Notes under the pieces: generated by a model
What the model saw: the letters and a program-made list of their open reading frames with translations, nothing else
Databases searched by the model: none
Told to the model about the DNA's origin: nothing
Translations under genes and position numbers: made by a program
Assembly: GCA_019694675.1 (NCBI GenBank)
Contig: JAIBBK010000004.1
Coordinates: forward strand, 79,347-143,346
DNA from: Ignavibacteria bacterium
Lineage (GTDB): Bacteria; Bacteroidota; Ignavibacteria; Tepidaquicellales; Tepidaquicellaceae
Length of the DNA: 64,000 bases
Direction of reading: 5' to 3'
Part shown: positions 43,817-53,057 of the stretch, piece by piece
How positions within the stretch are numbered: the first letter of the stretch is position 1
Layout of the letters: each line of letters opens with the position of its first letter

Positions 43817-44338
43817 TCAGTCTTTATGAGGGTTCAGGCGGATCTTCAGGCCGCTCCCGTCTTCGTGATTATAGTATGTTCCGGGCTCTGCCCCTGCTTT
43901 CTGAAGGGCTCGAAGGGAGTTCTTATTTTCAGGATTCGCCGTAGCTATAAGCATCATGCCGGATTCCGAAGCATATCGCCGGACCTCCTGTATCACTTCG
44001 GGCATGATCCCTTTTCCCCAATGTTCCTTCCGCAACATGTAAACGATCTCAAGCTCGGCTTCTTCAGTCATGTCCGTTTGCTTCAGTTCAAAGTGCCCGG
44101 CATAACAGCCGCCGATTCTTATTGCCCAAATCTCGAATCTTCTCGGCAGAAGACCGCCGTTATAGATCCCGAAGACTTTGTCAAACAGCGCATAGGCCTC
44201 AACACGGCTCTCCACCTTTCCTCCCATGTACCTGTTGATCTCCTTGTCGGTAAAGAGATCTGCAAACTCTTCCCTGTCCGCCTCCTCATATTTTCTCAGA
44301 AGACACCTGGTGGTTGTAATCTCCGTACTGTTGAACAC
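43817..44338 (-). CDS. GNAT N-acetyltransferase (RimJ/RimL-like)
   Basis: A 173-residue acetyltransferase. TTRCLLRKYEEADREEFADL is the usual start of the RimJ/RimL-type subfamily. WAIRIGGCYAGHFELKQTD and LEIVYMLRKEHWGKGIMPEV contain the acetyl-CoA binding region (a variant of the R/Q-x-x-G-x-G/A loop: KEHWGKGI), followed by NPENKNSLRALQKAGAEPG. The substrate may be a protein N-terminus or small molecule. It converges with the amidotransferase gene. Confidence 0.88.
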   Translation of the reverse strand: MFNSTEITTTRCLLRKYEEADREEFADLFTDKEINRYMGGKVESRVEAYALFDKVFGIYNGGLLPRRFEIWAIRIGGCYAGHFELKQTDMTEEAELEIVYMLRKEHWGKGIMPEVIQEVRRYASESGMMLIATANPENKNSLRALQKAGAEPGTYYNHEDGSGLKIRLNPHKD

Positions 44339-44365
44339 TTCAGTGTGTTGTGATTCTTCCCTGAT

Positions 44366-44959
44366 CTACTTCAGTGACAGTTCCGGAATGCTGTAAGATG
44401 CAACAGCGTCTCTAAGCGAGGACAGATTCCCTTTAAGTCCTGCAATGAACGAGTCAATATCAGGTCCGTAAGCCCTTTCGCTTACACCAAACAGAACGAC
44501 CATGTCTCTTCCTTCGCTGTCCTTGACCTGTTTGTATCTGTAAACATTTCTTTCAACTATGCCCGGAGAGTCTGCCTTGTCAGTAAGAAGGAAATCAAGC
44601 AGATACTCACCGTCCTTTGAAAACATGTCATAGTTCACATACGGGTTGGATGATTTGAGATTCTTCAGCTTGTCGATCTGCGCATCCATGATCTCCTTTG
44701 GCGTGTTCTCAGTAATTACGGCTTCTACCAAGATCATGCTTTTGAAACTCTCAACATTGTCTCCTTCCGCAATATACTCCTGCTTGTAGTAATTGCTGTT
44801 TGGGTGCGAGCTCCAAGCAAGCCGGAATTCAGCATTTCCGAAATTTACGGCAGGAAGGCCAAAGTAATCTGTCGCCTGTCCGGAAGCGGTTTGTACAAAA
44901 GCAGAACCCGCAATGATCGCAAATACGATGATCGCTGTAACGCGAAGAGTATTGAACAT
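44366..44959 (-). CDS. Small secreted protein, function unknown
   Basis: A 197-residue protein. The ATG at 44959 (MFNTLRVTAIIVFAIIAGSA) is chosen because it starts the signal peptide; the frame extends 24 codons further up, but those residues look non-coding. The mature part has an alpha/beta pattern with no recognised motif (FRLAWSSHPNSNYYKQEY, VERNVYRYKQVKDSEGRDMV). It looks like a PsbP/DUF1795-type small domain by general pattern, which is weak. The stop lies 27 bases before the GNAT start on the same strand, so the two may be co-transcribed. Confidence 0.7.
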   Translation of the reverse strand: MFNTLRVTAIIVFAIIAGSAFVQTASGQATDYFGLPAVNFGNAEFRLAWSSHPNSNYYKQEYIAEGDNVESFKSMILVEAVITENTPKEIMDAQIDKLKNLKSSNPYVNYDMFSKDGEYLLDFLLTDKADSPGIVERNVYRYKQVKDSEGRDMVVLFGVSERAYGPDIDSFIAGLKGNLSSLRDAVASYSIPELSLK

Positions 44960-45069
44960 AAGAGTAGTTTGATTTTCAGGATGTTCAAAATAATTCAACT
45001 CGACAGTGTATTCAAGGGAAGGAAGAAGCAACAGTCTGATCTGTCATCTGAAGCTGAGCGTTCACCGCA

Positions 45070-46551
45070 TCACTTCAGCAAGACCATTTTTCTGCTTTGG
45101 GAGAATTCACCCGCTTCAAGCCTGTATATGTAAGTACCGCTCGGGAGACCATTTGCACTGAAGATCACCGAGTGTATCCCTGCAGGTTTGTTGCCCTCTT
45201 CAAGTATGCGGACTTCATTGCCGAGGATATCAAACACACTGAGCTTGACGGCTGAGCCGGCCGGTAAGTAATAACTGATCGCTGTTTCAGGATTGAAAGG
45301 ATTCGGAAAATTATCATACAGCATGAAATCTGCCGGAGCAAGGCTTGTCTGAAGATCAATTCCCGTAACATTAAGGATGCCCTGCTTCAGAAAAATGTCG
45401 GACACAACATTGCCGTTGCGCGATGCCGTAGCTTCATAGTGAACCGTGATCTCACCGTTGTGCATGGCCGCTACGGATGAATTTCCTCTGCCAAGATAAC
45501 TGCCGGTGCTGTCTTCGAATACCAGTATGGGATTAGAGAACGCTCCGTTCTTTCCGTGAACGAGGAATGTTCCGCGGGGATAAGACGAGTTGCTGTTCTG
45601 ATATGTTACATACAACCTTCTCTCATCATCCGTATCAATAGCCCTGTAATATGACGGCAATCCAACCGCCGGTGTGATCGCAACGGGAGCGCTGAAAGAA
45701 CCTCCGGCCGGCCGGTTGATCGTGTACAGGCGGTTGTCGCCGGCGCGCCTGTAAACAATGTGCAGTACGTTTGCATTGTCAACAGTAACCGAAGGGTAGG
45801 AGATGAGGTCGGCCACACCTGTCTGAACTTCCGCAAGTGATCCGCTTTCGCTGTTGAAATATTTCAGTGTTCCTGTACCTGCCTGATGATTTGTTGTATA
45901 TGCAATGTGGATCTTCCCCGCGCTGTCAACGGCAACCGAGATGTCATTCTCACTGCTGGCCTCCGCGGGTCCGAGAGTCAGTTCACTTCCAAGCACGCCG
46001 GTGATGTAGTTGTACTTCCTGTAGTATGCATTGTCTTGCCCGGTGACAAAAGTGAAATAGACAAAGTGAACACTGCTGTCATTCCTGCCAACGGCCATGT
46101 AGGGAGTTGCCTTGTTAATCCCTCCCGAAGTTATCCAAACGGAATCTCCGAATCCGGCTGAAACATTTCGGTTGTTTGTATAAATAAGCTGGAACAGATT
46201 TGCTGCATCGCGCCTTTCCCATCCGAGATGAACTTTTCCGGTTCCGTCAAATCCGATTGTTACATAATTATCATCCGTGCCGTTGTTTGTAACCCTGTAA
46301 GGGATCATTTGTCCTGATAAATTATTCCAATAGAAGATCTCCCGCGTTGCGCTGTTCGTGTGAAACTGTCTTGAGTTTACGAGGTGTATCTTTCCGGCAT
46401 TATCATATCTGACATAACCTCGGTAGTTGTAGAACTCATCACTTACAACAGTATCAGGCGGGAAATTAAGATATGACTGCGACCTCGCGTCATCGATCAT
46501 TGCCGTTGTCAGCATGAACGCAATGAACATAATTGTTGATCTGTATTTCAT
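45070..46551 (-). CDS. Secreted T9SS cargo protein, propeller-like
   Basis: A 493-residue protein. The ATG at 46551 gives a clean signal peptide (MKYRSTIMFIAFMLTTAMID). An ATG eight codons earlier is possible. Repeated blocks such as DNAGKIHLVNSRQF, DGTGKVHLGWERRD, DSAGKIHIAYTTNH and DNANVLHIVYRRAG at ~45-60 residue spacing indicate a beta-propeller of sialidase-like type. The T9SS domain from ~residue 405 is NFPNPFNPETAISYYLPAGS, LSVFDILGNEVRIL, SGTYIYRLEAG and a final KMVLLK. It is thus exported across the outer membrane. Substrate unknown. Confidence 0.9.
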   Translation of the reverse strand: MKYRSTIMFIAFMLTTAMIDDARSQSYLNFPPDTVVSDEFYNYRGYVRYDNAGKIHLVNSRQFHTNSATREIFYWNNLSGQMIPYRVTNNGTDDNYVTIGFDGTGKVHLGWERRDAANLFQLIYTNNRNVSAGFGDSVWITSGGINKATPYMAVGRNDSSVHFVYFTFVTGQDNAYYRKYNYITGVLGSELTLGPAEASSENDISVAVDSAGKIHIAYTTNHQAGTGTLKYFNSESGSLAEVQTGVADLISYPSVTVDNANVLHIVYRRAGDNRLYTINRPAGGSFSAPVAITPAVGLPSYYRAIDTDDERRLYVTYQNSNSSYPRGTFLVHGKNGAFSNPILVFEDSTGSYLGRGNSSVAAMHNGEITVHYEATASRNGNVVSDIFLKQGILNVTGIDLQTSLAPADFMLYDNFPNPFNPETAISYYLPAGSAVKLSVFDILGNEVRILEEGNKPAGIHSVIFSANGLPSGTYIYRLEAGEFSQSRKMVLLK

Positions 46552-46828
46552 TTCAGGTTCAGGTTTGGATTTCATTTGCCGGCATCTTGTACCGGAATTG
46601 TCGCCGGAAACAATTCATCAGAATATGCCGCGAATCAATATGAAAAGAAATTCTTAAGCCGGGAGCTGAATGAGGGATCTTCAGGTCTCATGCGGAAGTT
46701 CGCCGACCGGCGTTTTACGAGGCTTTCCTGCTGTGACTCTTGAAGCCCGCCGGTTTTGATCCCCTGTCAGAAGCAGTCTGAGGATCCGCAACAACCTATT
46801 CTCTCCCGTCAGGCAAACTTTCCTTCCG

Positions 46829-48094
46829 TCATTTCAACCTGATCATTTTCCTGGATTCGGCAAGTCTGTCTCCTATATATAAGGAGTAAACGTAAACACC
46901 GCTTGCAAGGTCATTACTTTCGAACTGCACTTCATGCCGGCCGGCCTCCTGCACTTCGTTGACAAGCACTGCAACCTCTTCCCCAAGCATATTGCGGATC
47001 TTAAGTGTAATACTGCTTCTCGAACCAATTGCATATCTTATAACTGTGCCCGGATTGAAGGGATTCGGATAGTTTTGTCCGAGCGAGTAATTGTCCGGAA
47101 CGGAAGCAGGATCTTCGGCAACTGATACGACTCCCCCGCTTTCTGTAGTGATTATCGTTCCTGAGTTTCCGACTGCATAACCTCTTCTTGAATCGAGAAA
47201 GAACACATCATACAATGCCTTGTCTCCTCCAAAATTCTGAGAGTGCCAGTTATTGCCTCCGTTAGTGCTTCTGATGATCAGGCTCTGATAAACTGATCCG
47301 TTCCATCCTCCACCCACCGCAAAAGCCGTGTCAACGGTCGGAAAGAAGACCGACCACAAATAAGATGTCGGGGAATTGTAAACCGCATGCCAGCTCGACC
47401 ATGAATCCGCTTTGTACATTCCATAAGATGAATAGTAATTCGGCCAGCCGGAATTGAAAGAATAACAAACAAAGCCGTAACCGGATTCGAAGAAGCGGCA
47501 GGCGCTGAAACCGTATATTCCCGGACCCCAATAGAGTCCCCCGTTCCAGTCAGAACCGCCGTTGGTTGTTCTCCTTTGCGTGGCATTGCTTCCCATTGCA
47601 TAACCTGTATCGCGGTTGACAAAGAAAATATCCCAGATGCTTTCAGTGAATCCCGACATCGTGTTTGTCCAGGTCTCTCCTCCGTCAGTGGACTTGTAAA
47701 CACCGTTCGCTCCTCCGCAGTAGATCACATCACCCGCGCACTGTACGGAAGAGAGGTAAATTCCCGCGAAAACATTTACCCAGTTTGCGCCGGAGTTTTC
47801 TGATCTCAGCAGAACATTATGACCGCATATGAACAGAACCGAATCATTCCGGCAACTTATGTCAGTCAGTTCATTCGTTGTCCCTGACGGAAGCTGAAAC
47901 CAGTTATCTCCCGCATTAGTGGTCTTCAGAATAGTTCCTGACGTTCCGCAAACATATCCCGTATTGTTGTTGATAAAGAAGACGCTGTTCAGATGGTTTG
48001 CCACGCCTGAAGTGAGTTGCCGCCAGCCTGATTGAGAGAAGGAGTTTGCCGTAAGAATCAGAATGATGGCAACAGTTGAAAGTACTCTTTTCAT
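46829..48094 (-). CDS. Secreted T9SS cargo protein with BNR / Ycf48-like propeller
   Basis: A 421-residue protein. The ATG at 48094 follows AGGAG with a 10-base spacer and begins the signal peptide (VLSTVAIILILTANSFSQ). A 15-codon-longer frame is rejected. Asp-box/BNR motifs recur: TTNAGDNWFQLPSG, SENSGANWVNVF, STDGGETWTNTM, STNGGNNWHSQNF. The repeats with FFINNNTGYVCGT and FFLDSRRGYAVGN match the photosystem II stability factor Ycf48-like propeller family found in many secreted Bacteroidota proteins. The T9SS domain (NYPNPFNPGTVIRYAIG to RKMIRLK) closes the protein. Confidence 0.92.
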   Translation of the reverse strand: MKRVLSTVAIILILTANSFSQSGWRQLTSGVANHLNSVFFINNNTGYVCGTSGTILKTTNAGDNWFQLPSGTTNELTDISCRNDSVLFICGHNVLLRSENSGANWVNVFAGIYLSSVQCAGDVIYCGGANGVYKSTDGGETWTNTMSGFTESIWDIFFVNRDTGYAMGSNATQRRTTNGGSDWNGGLYWGPGIYGFSACRFFESGYGFVCYSFNSGWPNYYSSYGMYKADSWSSWHAVYNSPTSYLWSVFFPTVDTAFAVGGGWNGSVYQSLIIRSTNGGNNWHSQNFGGDKALYDVFFLDSRRGYAVGNSGTIITTESGGVVSVAEDPASVPDNYSLGQNYPNPFNPGTVIRYAIGSRSSITLKIRNMLGEEVAVLVNEVQEAGRHEVQFESNDLASGVYVYSLYIGDRLAESRKMIRLK

Positions 48095-48223
48095 TCTTGC
48101 CGATCTCCTATTCAGACAGAACATACAGCAGACGACCATTAATATAAATGCATTTCCGGCTGTGATCCCCTGCGGAAAGGATTTGCCGTTAGAATACTGT
48201 TAGGCATAGCGTAGTCTAAGGAG

Positions 48224-48526
48224 TTACTGAATAATGCGGTTCAATACTCTCGGTAGGCATGCGGGAGCGGAGCTGTTGCCCGATGCAGTGTCCTGAATTA
48301 TCTCCTTATACATTGCTATTGCCTCGTCGTACTCGCCTGCAGGTTCCGACTGATAAGCCGCAAGCATCAGCTCCTGAGATGTGTTCGGATTATCCGCATC
48401 GAAAAATTGAACAGTGTCATATATTCCGAAGCCGATCGAATCAGGAATTGTTGAATTGGTTGCCTCTCTGAAGCGGCGTTTGTTTGAGCAGTCCCGAAAA
48501 CGATTTGTGTTTTTGGGACGCGACAA
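48224..48526 (-). pseudogene. 3' remnant of a larger gene (TPR-like tail)
   Basis: A 100-codon frame. Its middle (GIYDTVQFFDADNPNTSQEL then EPAGEYDEAIAMYKEIIQDT) looks like a helical, TPR-like end of a bigger secreted protein, but there is no start context or matching 5' part. The first ~25 codons are basic and probably non-coding. The nested palindrome at 48582-48648 lies directly upstream. I treat it as a decayed fragment. Confidence 0.45.
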
Positions 48527-48581
48527 AGACTGCGCCGCATGAGCTCAACAAAAGAACACACTTCACTGATTTTCTCATCAC

Positions 48582-48648
48582 GCAACGTCGCACTTCGTCT
48601 CGTCCCGATAACGCGTTGCGCTATCGGGACTGCTCAGTGTGACGTTGC
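48582..48648. repeat. Nested palindrome (possible REP-like element)
   Basis: The inner arms GTCCCGATA (48602-48610) and TATCGGGAC (48622-48630) pair perfectly, with CGC/GCG inside. Outer arms GCAACGTCGCAC (48582-48593) and GTGTGACGTTGC (48637-48648) pair with one mismatch. The 67-base structure sits between a gene remnant and the end of the 48715 gene. It differs in sequence from the 7.2/11.6/14.3-kb palindromes. Confidence 0.75.
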
Positions 48649-48714
48649 TTTTCGCTCAGATTGAACTTGATTCAAACAAGCAGCGATCGAGAGCGACGGC
48701 GCAAAGTAAAATTT

Positions 48715-51342
48715 CTACTTCACTAAAGTCATACGCTTCACGTCCAACCGCTTTCCGTCAACACTTAGTGAATAAAAGTAAACTCCGCTTGAAAGATCAA
48801 TCGCTTTGAATTCAACCTCGTGACTTCCCGCGTTCTGATTCGTATTCACAAGTGATGTGATGAACTTACCGCTGATGTCATATACCTTCAACTCGATGTA
48901 ACTTGCGGACTGTAAACTGTAACTGATCTTCGTTGTCGGGTTGAACGGATTGGGATAGTTCTGATACAACTCAAAACCGTCAGCAACTTCTGTGCTTGCT
49001 CCGGAAACATTAACCGGATTCTGCAAGAGTTTTCTCTCGAAGATCCCGTTGCCATGCGTCGTTGCGCGGATGCTGCGGTTGGGATAAACAACCGTAAGAT
49101 CAAACACGAGCGAGTAAGGCATCCCCGTCATGTATTCATTCCAGGTTGTACCGCCGTTTGTCGTTACATAGACTCCGAGATCATTGCCCACATAAATATT
49201 CTGCTGATACACGGGATCTGAAACAATGCTGTGGCAGGGCACATCCGGCAGGTTTCCGCTTATGTCGGTCCATGATGCTCCTGCGTCAGTTGTTCTGAAT
49301 ACATGCGGCGTTCCGAATCCGCCGTAAGTCACAAATGCCTCTCTTGAATTACTTGTGTTTACGTGCATGTCTGTTGCATACCTGTTGGGCATTGATGCTG
49401 ATGTGATGTTCGTCCAGTTCACACCGGCATTCACTGAACGGAAAACTTTTCCTGCAGTATTGCCGCAGTAAACTGTGTCAACACTCGTTGCGGAAGATGC
49501 AATGGACAAGATCTTTCCACCCGTGAATACAGTTGTGCCGTATGGCCCCTGCCAGCTTCCGCCGCCCACTGTGGATTTGTAGATCGAAACTCCGCCGACA
49601 TACATCACCTGCGGATTTGACTGACACGAAATGAACGGAGCAACAAAACAGTAGTTGTTCGTATTTCCCGCGCCGGGAGGCGAGATGCCCGACCAGGACA
49701 CTCCGCCGTCGTTTGATCTGTTGATCGATCCGTTTGTGTATTCAGTGTAACAGATGTTGTCGTTCTGTGAGTTGATCGCACAACTCATTCCGTCACCGTA
49801 AAAAGTTTTGTACCATGAATCTGTTCCCTGATAAAATGCCGAGCGGTTGTCCTGCAATCCTCCGAGACAGAAAATGGAGTCCTGATATGAGTTTGCAAAG
49901 CTCGCATAAAATTGTGTTGTCACAAATCCGCCGTTGCATGAGTAAAATGTTTCGCCGTAATTGTTTGACCTGTAAAGTCCTCCGTCAGTGATCACATAAA
50001 GTTTGTTTGCATCTTTGGGATTCTCCGCGTAGTAGTGAACATCGGCATGCACAAAATTAGCCGGTCCTTCGGGTTCGCCCGCGGGTGTTGCGCCTTCTAT
50101 CCATGCGCTCCAATCAGACTTTGTGGAGAATGATGAACCGCCGTTGACAGACTTCTCAACGTTGATTGTGCCCACGAGTATTGTATTCGGATCATTCGAC
50201 TTTACAATGTGTCCGTTATTATACCAGCCCTGATTGCCGATTGGAACAGAAGTGCTGAGCTGAGTCCAGTTCACTCCGGCGTTCGTGCTCTTAAAATATC
50301 CGACGTATGAAAAATCATTCGGCACGCTGGCATACACAAAGTCCTGATTGCCTTTGTAAAGTTCAATGGTTGCCTTGCCTGACCAGTTAGCGGGAAGTCC
50401 GCCGGAAAGCTTTGTCCAGTTGTTGCCGCCGTTAGTTGTTTTGTAGATGCCTTTGTCGGTGAGAGGAACGTTGTTCGTGAGATTTCCTATGGATGCATAA
50501 AGAACGCTTGTATCGGATTGATTGAGTTCAAGGTCCATCACCATTTTGTAGTTCAGCATCTGTGACCAGCTTCCGCCGGCATTGTTGGATCTGTAAATTC
50601 CTTCGCTCGTAGCTGCGTGGAGAATGTTCCTGTTCTTTGGATTGATTAGCACGCGCCATACGCCTGATTTACTGTTGTAAGCCCAGTCGAGTGACTTTGT
50701 CCATGTCTGTCCGCCGTTGGTGGTCTTGAGAATACCGATGCCGTACATGCCGCGTGTAACTCTCACATCGAGGCCGTTCTCCGAATACTGATAGCCGTAG
50801 TTCTCGCCCGTGCCGATGTACATGATGTTCGGGTTTGCGGAATCAATTGCTATCGAGCTGACTGCCGATGAAGGATAGCCGGTATTGATCAGTGTCCATG
50901 CCGCTGCGCCGGTTCCGCCGGTTGTCGATTTCCACAATCCGCCGGATGCAGAGCCCATGAATATCACGTTTGTATCAACGGGATGAACGGCGAGACAAAG
51001 ACTTCTGCCGCCTATGTTGTCGGGACCGATGGATCTCCATTGCCCGAGATCATCACGCTGATTGATCGCCTGGAGATTTGCTTTTGAGTATTCGAATGCC
51101 TGATAGAATTTATCCTGAGGAATGTCCTTATCCGGGTAAGCCCTAATCTCGCTAATCCACTGCATTGACTGCATTGCGCCTGATGCTCTCTTTTCGCTCT
51201 TTTCTTCTGTCACTTCGCCAGACTTGTTCTTTGACTTCTTCTCACCGGGAACTGTCCTTGTCTTTTCAAGCAATATGGAAAGAAGCAACGTGAGTCCTGC
51301 GAAGACTATTATGCCAAGCAGGATGAACAGTTTTGATCTCAT
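48715..51342 (-). CDS. Large T9SS cargo protein with VPS10/sortilin-like BNR propellers
   Basis: An 875-residue protein. The ATG at 51342 is preferred because it opens a membrane-type signal (LFILLGIIVFAGLTLLLSIL); a frame 56 codons longer lacks sense. A charged linker rich in Lys/Glu follows. At least eight BNR-type repeats are visible (TTNGGQTWTK, SNNAGGSWSQ, TTNGGNNWTK, STNAGVNWTQ, SVNAGVNWTN, TTNGGTTWNE), with GPDNIGGRSLCLAVHP typical of the VPS10/sortilin-like propeller group. The T9SS domain is NYPNPFNPTTKISYSL to VKRMTLVK. The signal could also act as an anchor because of its length. Confidence 0.9.
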   Translation of the reverse strand: MRSKLFILLGIIVFAGLTLLLSILLEKTRTVPGEKKSKNKSGEVTEEKSEKRASGAMQSMQWISEIRAYPDKDIPQDKFYQAFEYSKANLQAINQRDDLGQWRSIGPDNIGGRSLCLAVHPVDTNVIFMGSASGGLWKSTTGGTGAAAWTLINTGYPSSAVSSIAIDSANPNIMYIGTGENYGYQYSENGLDVRVTRGMYGIGILKTTNGGQTWTKSLDWAYNSKSGVWRVLINPKNRNILHAATSEGIYRSNNAGGSWSQMLNYKMVMDLELNQSDTSVLYASIGNLTNNVPLTDKGIYKTTNGGNNWTKLSGGLPANWSGKATIELYKGNQDFVYASVPNDFSYVGYFKSTNAGVNWTQLSTSVPIGNQGWYNNGHIVKSNDPNTILVGTINVEKSVNGGSSFSTKSDWSAWIEGATPAGEPEGPANFVHADVHYYAENPKDANKLYVITDGGLYRSNNYGETFYSCNGGFVTTQFYASFANSYQDSIFCLGGLQDNRSAFYQGTDSWYKTFYGDGMSCAINSQNDNICYTEYTNGSINRSNDGGVSWSGISPPGAGNTNNYCFVAPFISCQSNPQVMYVGGVSIYKSTVGGGSWQGPYGTTVFTGGKILSIASSATSVDTVYCGNTAGKVFRSVNAGVNWTNITSASMPNRYATDMHVNTSNSREAFVTYGGFGTPHVFRTTDAGASWTDISGNLPDVPCHSIVSDPVYQQNIYVGNDLGVYVTTNGGTTWNEYMTGMPYSLVFDLTVVYPNRSIRATTHGNGIFERKLLQNPVNVSGASTEVADGFELYQNYPNPFNPTTKISYSLQSASYIELKVYDISGKFITSLVNTNQNAGSHEVEFKAIDLSSGVYFYSLSVDGKRLDVKRMTLVK

Positions 51343-51527
51343 TTCTGCACTTATTTTTTGTAATGTTGGAATTGGTTTTTTGAAAATCCATGTAAATTGG
51401 GAGTGCCGGGATGACAATATTCCCGCAAGGTTAGTGCCTGCAACCCAATTGAGTTCAGGGATATAATACGGAATAAGACATTTGTGATAAGTATATTCAC
51501 TTCCCCGCAATCTTAAAAAAGTGTAAA

Positions 51528-51896
51528 GTGAACAGTATCGAGAGCTTCATTAAGCGTAGCGGTTCGGAGGATTGGGAAGAGCTTGCTGAAGACGGAGTTG
51601 TTTATGATGGCGTTTACATAAAATCACTTCGCTTCGACGGGCGCACGAACCGTTCTCCGACCATTCTGATCAGATTCGATCCGGGTGCAAGCTATCCTTT
51701 TCATGATCATCCGGCCGGAGAAGAGATCTATGTTTTGCAGGGTGAAGTTATTATTGAGCAAGCCGTACTACGTGAAGGTGACTATCTGTATACGCCGCCC
51801 GGATTCAGGCATGGTGTAAGGAGCGAGAAGGGCTGTGTGCTTCTTGCGTGTATTCCTGAAGAAGTAAAGAAAGTTCAAAGGGAACAGGGATCCTAA
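51528..51896 (+). CDS. Cupin domain protein (ChrR-like)
   Basis: A 122-residue single-domain cupin. Motif 1 is RFDPGASYPFHDHPAGEEIY with His and Glu metal ligands, and motif 2 is EGDYLYTPPGFRHG. The pattern fits ChrR-type anti-sigma/quercetinase-like cupins. The frame starts at GTG 51528; no ATG precedes the domain. The VOC gene begins 15 bases after the stop, suggesting an operon of small metal-dependent proteins. Confidence 0.85.
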   Translation: MNSIESFIKRSGSEDWEELAEDGVVYDGVYIKSLRFDGRTNRSPTILIRFDPGASYPFHDHPAGEEIYVLQGEVIIEQAVLREGDYLYTPPGFRHGVRSEKGCVLLACIPEEVKKVQREQGS

Positions 51897-51911
51897 AATA
51901 AACACAACGAT

Positions 51912-52454
51912 ATGAAAGCGTTTTCATCAGTTCTCATCATCATTCTGACAGCCGCTTCGCTGATGTCAGAGACAAACACAATTAAAGGAATGGAAAAAAG
52001 ATCTGAAACCCCCGGAGAAGACTCTGTAAAATCGGTTCCGGAGCCCAAAGTGACGGGCATCGGCGGGATCTTCTTCTTTTCGGATGATCCGAAGAAAGCA
52101 AGAGAGTGGTATGCCGAGAATCTCGGACTTGCAATAAACGAGTACGGTTCCACTTTTGAATTCAGAAATGCAAACAGACCGGACGAGATAAATTATCTTC
52201 AGTGGAGCCCTTTCAAAACAGGATCAAAGTATTTTTCTCCTTCAGCGAAAGACTTCATGATCAATTACCGGGTTCAGAACATTGAAGGGCTTGTCGAAAA
52301 TCTCCGCAGGAACGGTGTAACGATCGTTGACGAAATAGAATCGTATGATTACGGGAAGTTCGTCCACATAATGGACCATGAAGGAAACAAAATTGAGCTT
52401 TGGGAACCTGTTGACTCTGTCTTCACGCAGATGGGCGGACCCACAACCAAATGA
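51912..52454 (+). CDS. VOC/glyoxalase-fold protein with signal peptide
   Basis: A 180-residue protein with a hydrophobic signal (SVLIIILTAASLMSE), a linker, then one VOC domain from ~residue 45: IGGIFFFSDDPKKAREWYAE, NYRVQNIEGLVENLRRNGV and VHIMDHEGNKIELWEP. The last Glu of such a motif is usually a metal ligand. VOC proteins include glyoxalases, dioxygenases and resistance proteins; exported ones are uncommon. Its last 4 bases overlap the next gene (ATGA), so translation is coupled. Confidence 0.85.
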   Translation: MKAFSSVLIIILTAASLMSETNTIKGMEKRSETPGEDSVKSVPEPKVTGIGGIFFFSDDPKKAREWYAENLGLAINEYGSTFEFRNANRPDEINYLQWSPFKTGSKYFSPSAKDFMINYRVQNIEGLVENLRRNGVTIVDEIESYDYGKFVHIMDHEGNKIELWEPVDSVFTQMGGPTTK

Positions 52455-52870
52455 ACAGGTCCGGAGATCCTGAAAACGGCACACTGCATCATGTTGAGAT
52501 CTATGTATCGGATCTTCAGCAGACAATAAGATTCTGGAGCTGGCTTCTCACGGAGAAATTCCGTTACAAAATAATTTCGAAATGGGACGGCGGCATCAGT
52601 TATATGCTTGGGGATACATACATTGTGTTTGTGCAGACGGAGGAGAGTCATCTGAGCAACGCATACCACAGGAAGAACACAGGGCTGAATCACCTGGCAT
52701 TTCATTGCGGGTCGAAAGAATTTGTTGACGGGCTTACTGCTGAACTTGAAGCGAGAGGAGTTCCTGTTCTCTACAAGGACCGTCATCCTTATGCGGGTGG
52801 AGAAGATTATTATGCGGTATTCTTTGAAGATCCGGACAGGATAAAGGTGGAAGTGGTTGCGGGGGAGTGA
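52451..52870 (+). CDS. VOC/glyoxalase-fold protein
   Basis: A 139-residue single-VOC protein: LHHVEIYVSDLQQTIRFWSW, LNHLAFHCGSKEFVDGL, and YAVFFEDPDRIKVEVVAG with the terminal Glu ligand. The N-terminal HHVEI and later LNHLAF histidines suit metal binding. It overlaps the upstream VOC gene by 4 bases. The substrate is unknown. Two G/C-rich hairpins follow in the gap before the cyclase gene. Confidence 0.88.
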   Translation: MNRSGDPENGTLHHVEIYVSDLQQTIRFWSWLLTEKFRYKIISKWDGGISYMLGDTYIVFVQTEESHLSNAYHRKNTGLNHLAFHCGSKEFVDGLTAELEARGVPVLYKDRHPYAGGEDYYAVFFEDPDRIKVEVVAGE

Positions 52871-52890
52871 GTGGATCTCCTGATTGAGGG

Positions 52891-52934
52891 GCGCCCCGAA
52901 GGGGCGCTGATACAAGCCACGCGGCTTCGCCGCG
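52891..52934. repeat. Two adjacent GC-rich hairpins
   Basis: GCGCCCC-GAA-GGGGCGC (52891-52907) and CGCGGC-TTC-GCCGCG (52920-52934) lie just past the VOC stop. They stand out from the surrounding base composition and may be a terminator pair or a REP-like insertion. Confidence 0.65.
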
Positions 52935-53057
52935 TCCCCCCGTCCCACCAAAGCCCAAACTATTTCCTCGAAGTACTCCTTATTATACCATATTTTCCGG
53001 GCCGTGGTCAATGAAGGTGACGTTCCGGCACACCGGCACCGGCTAAAATAATTTTCA

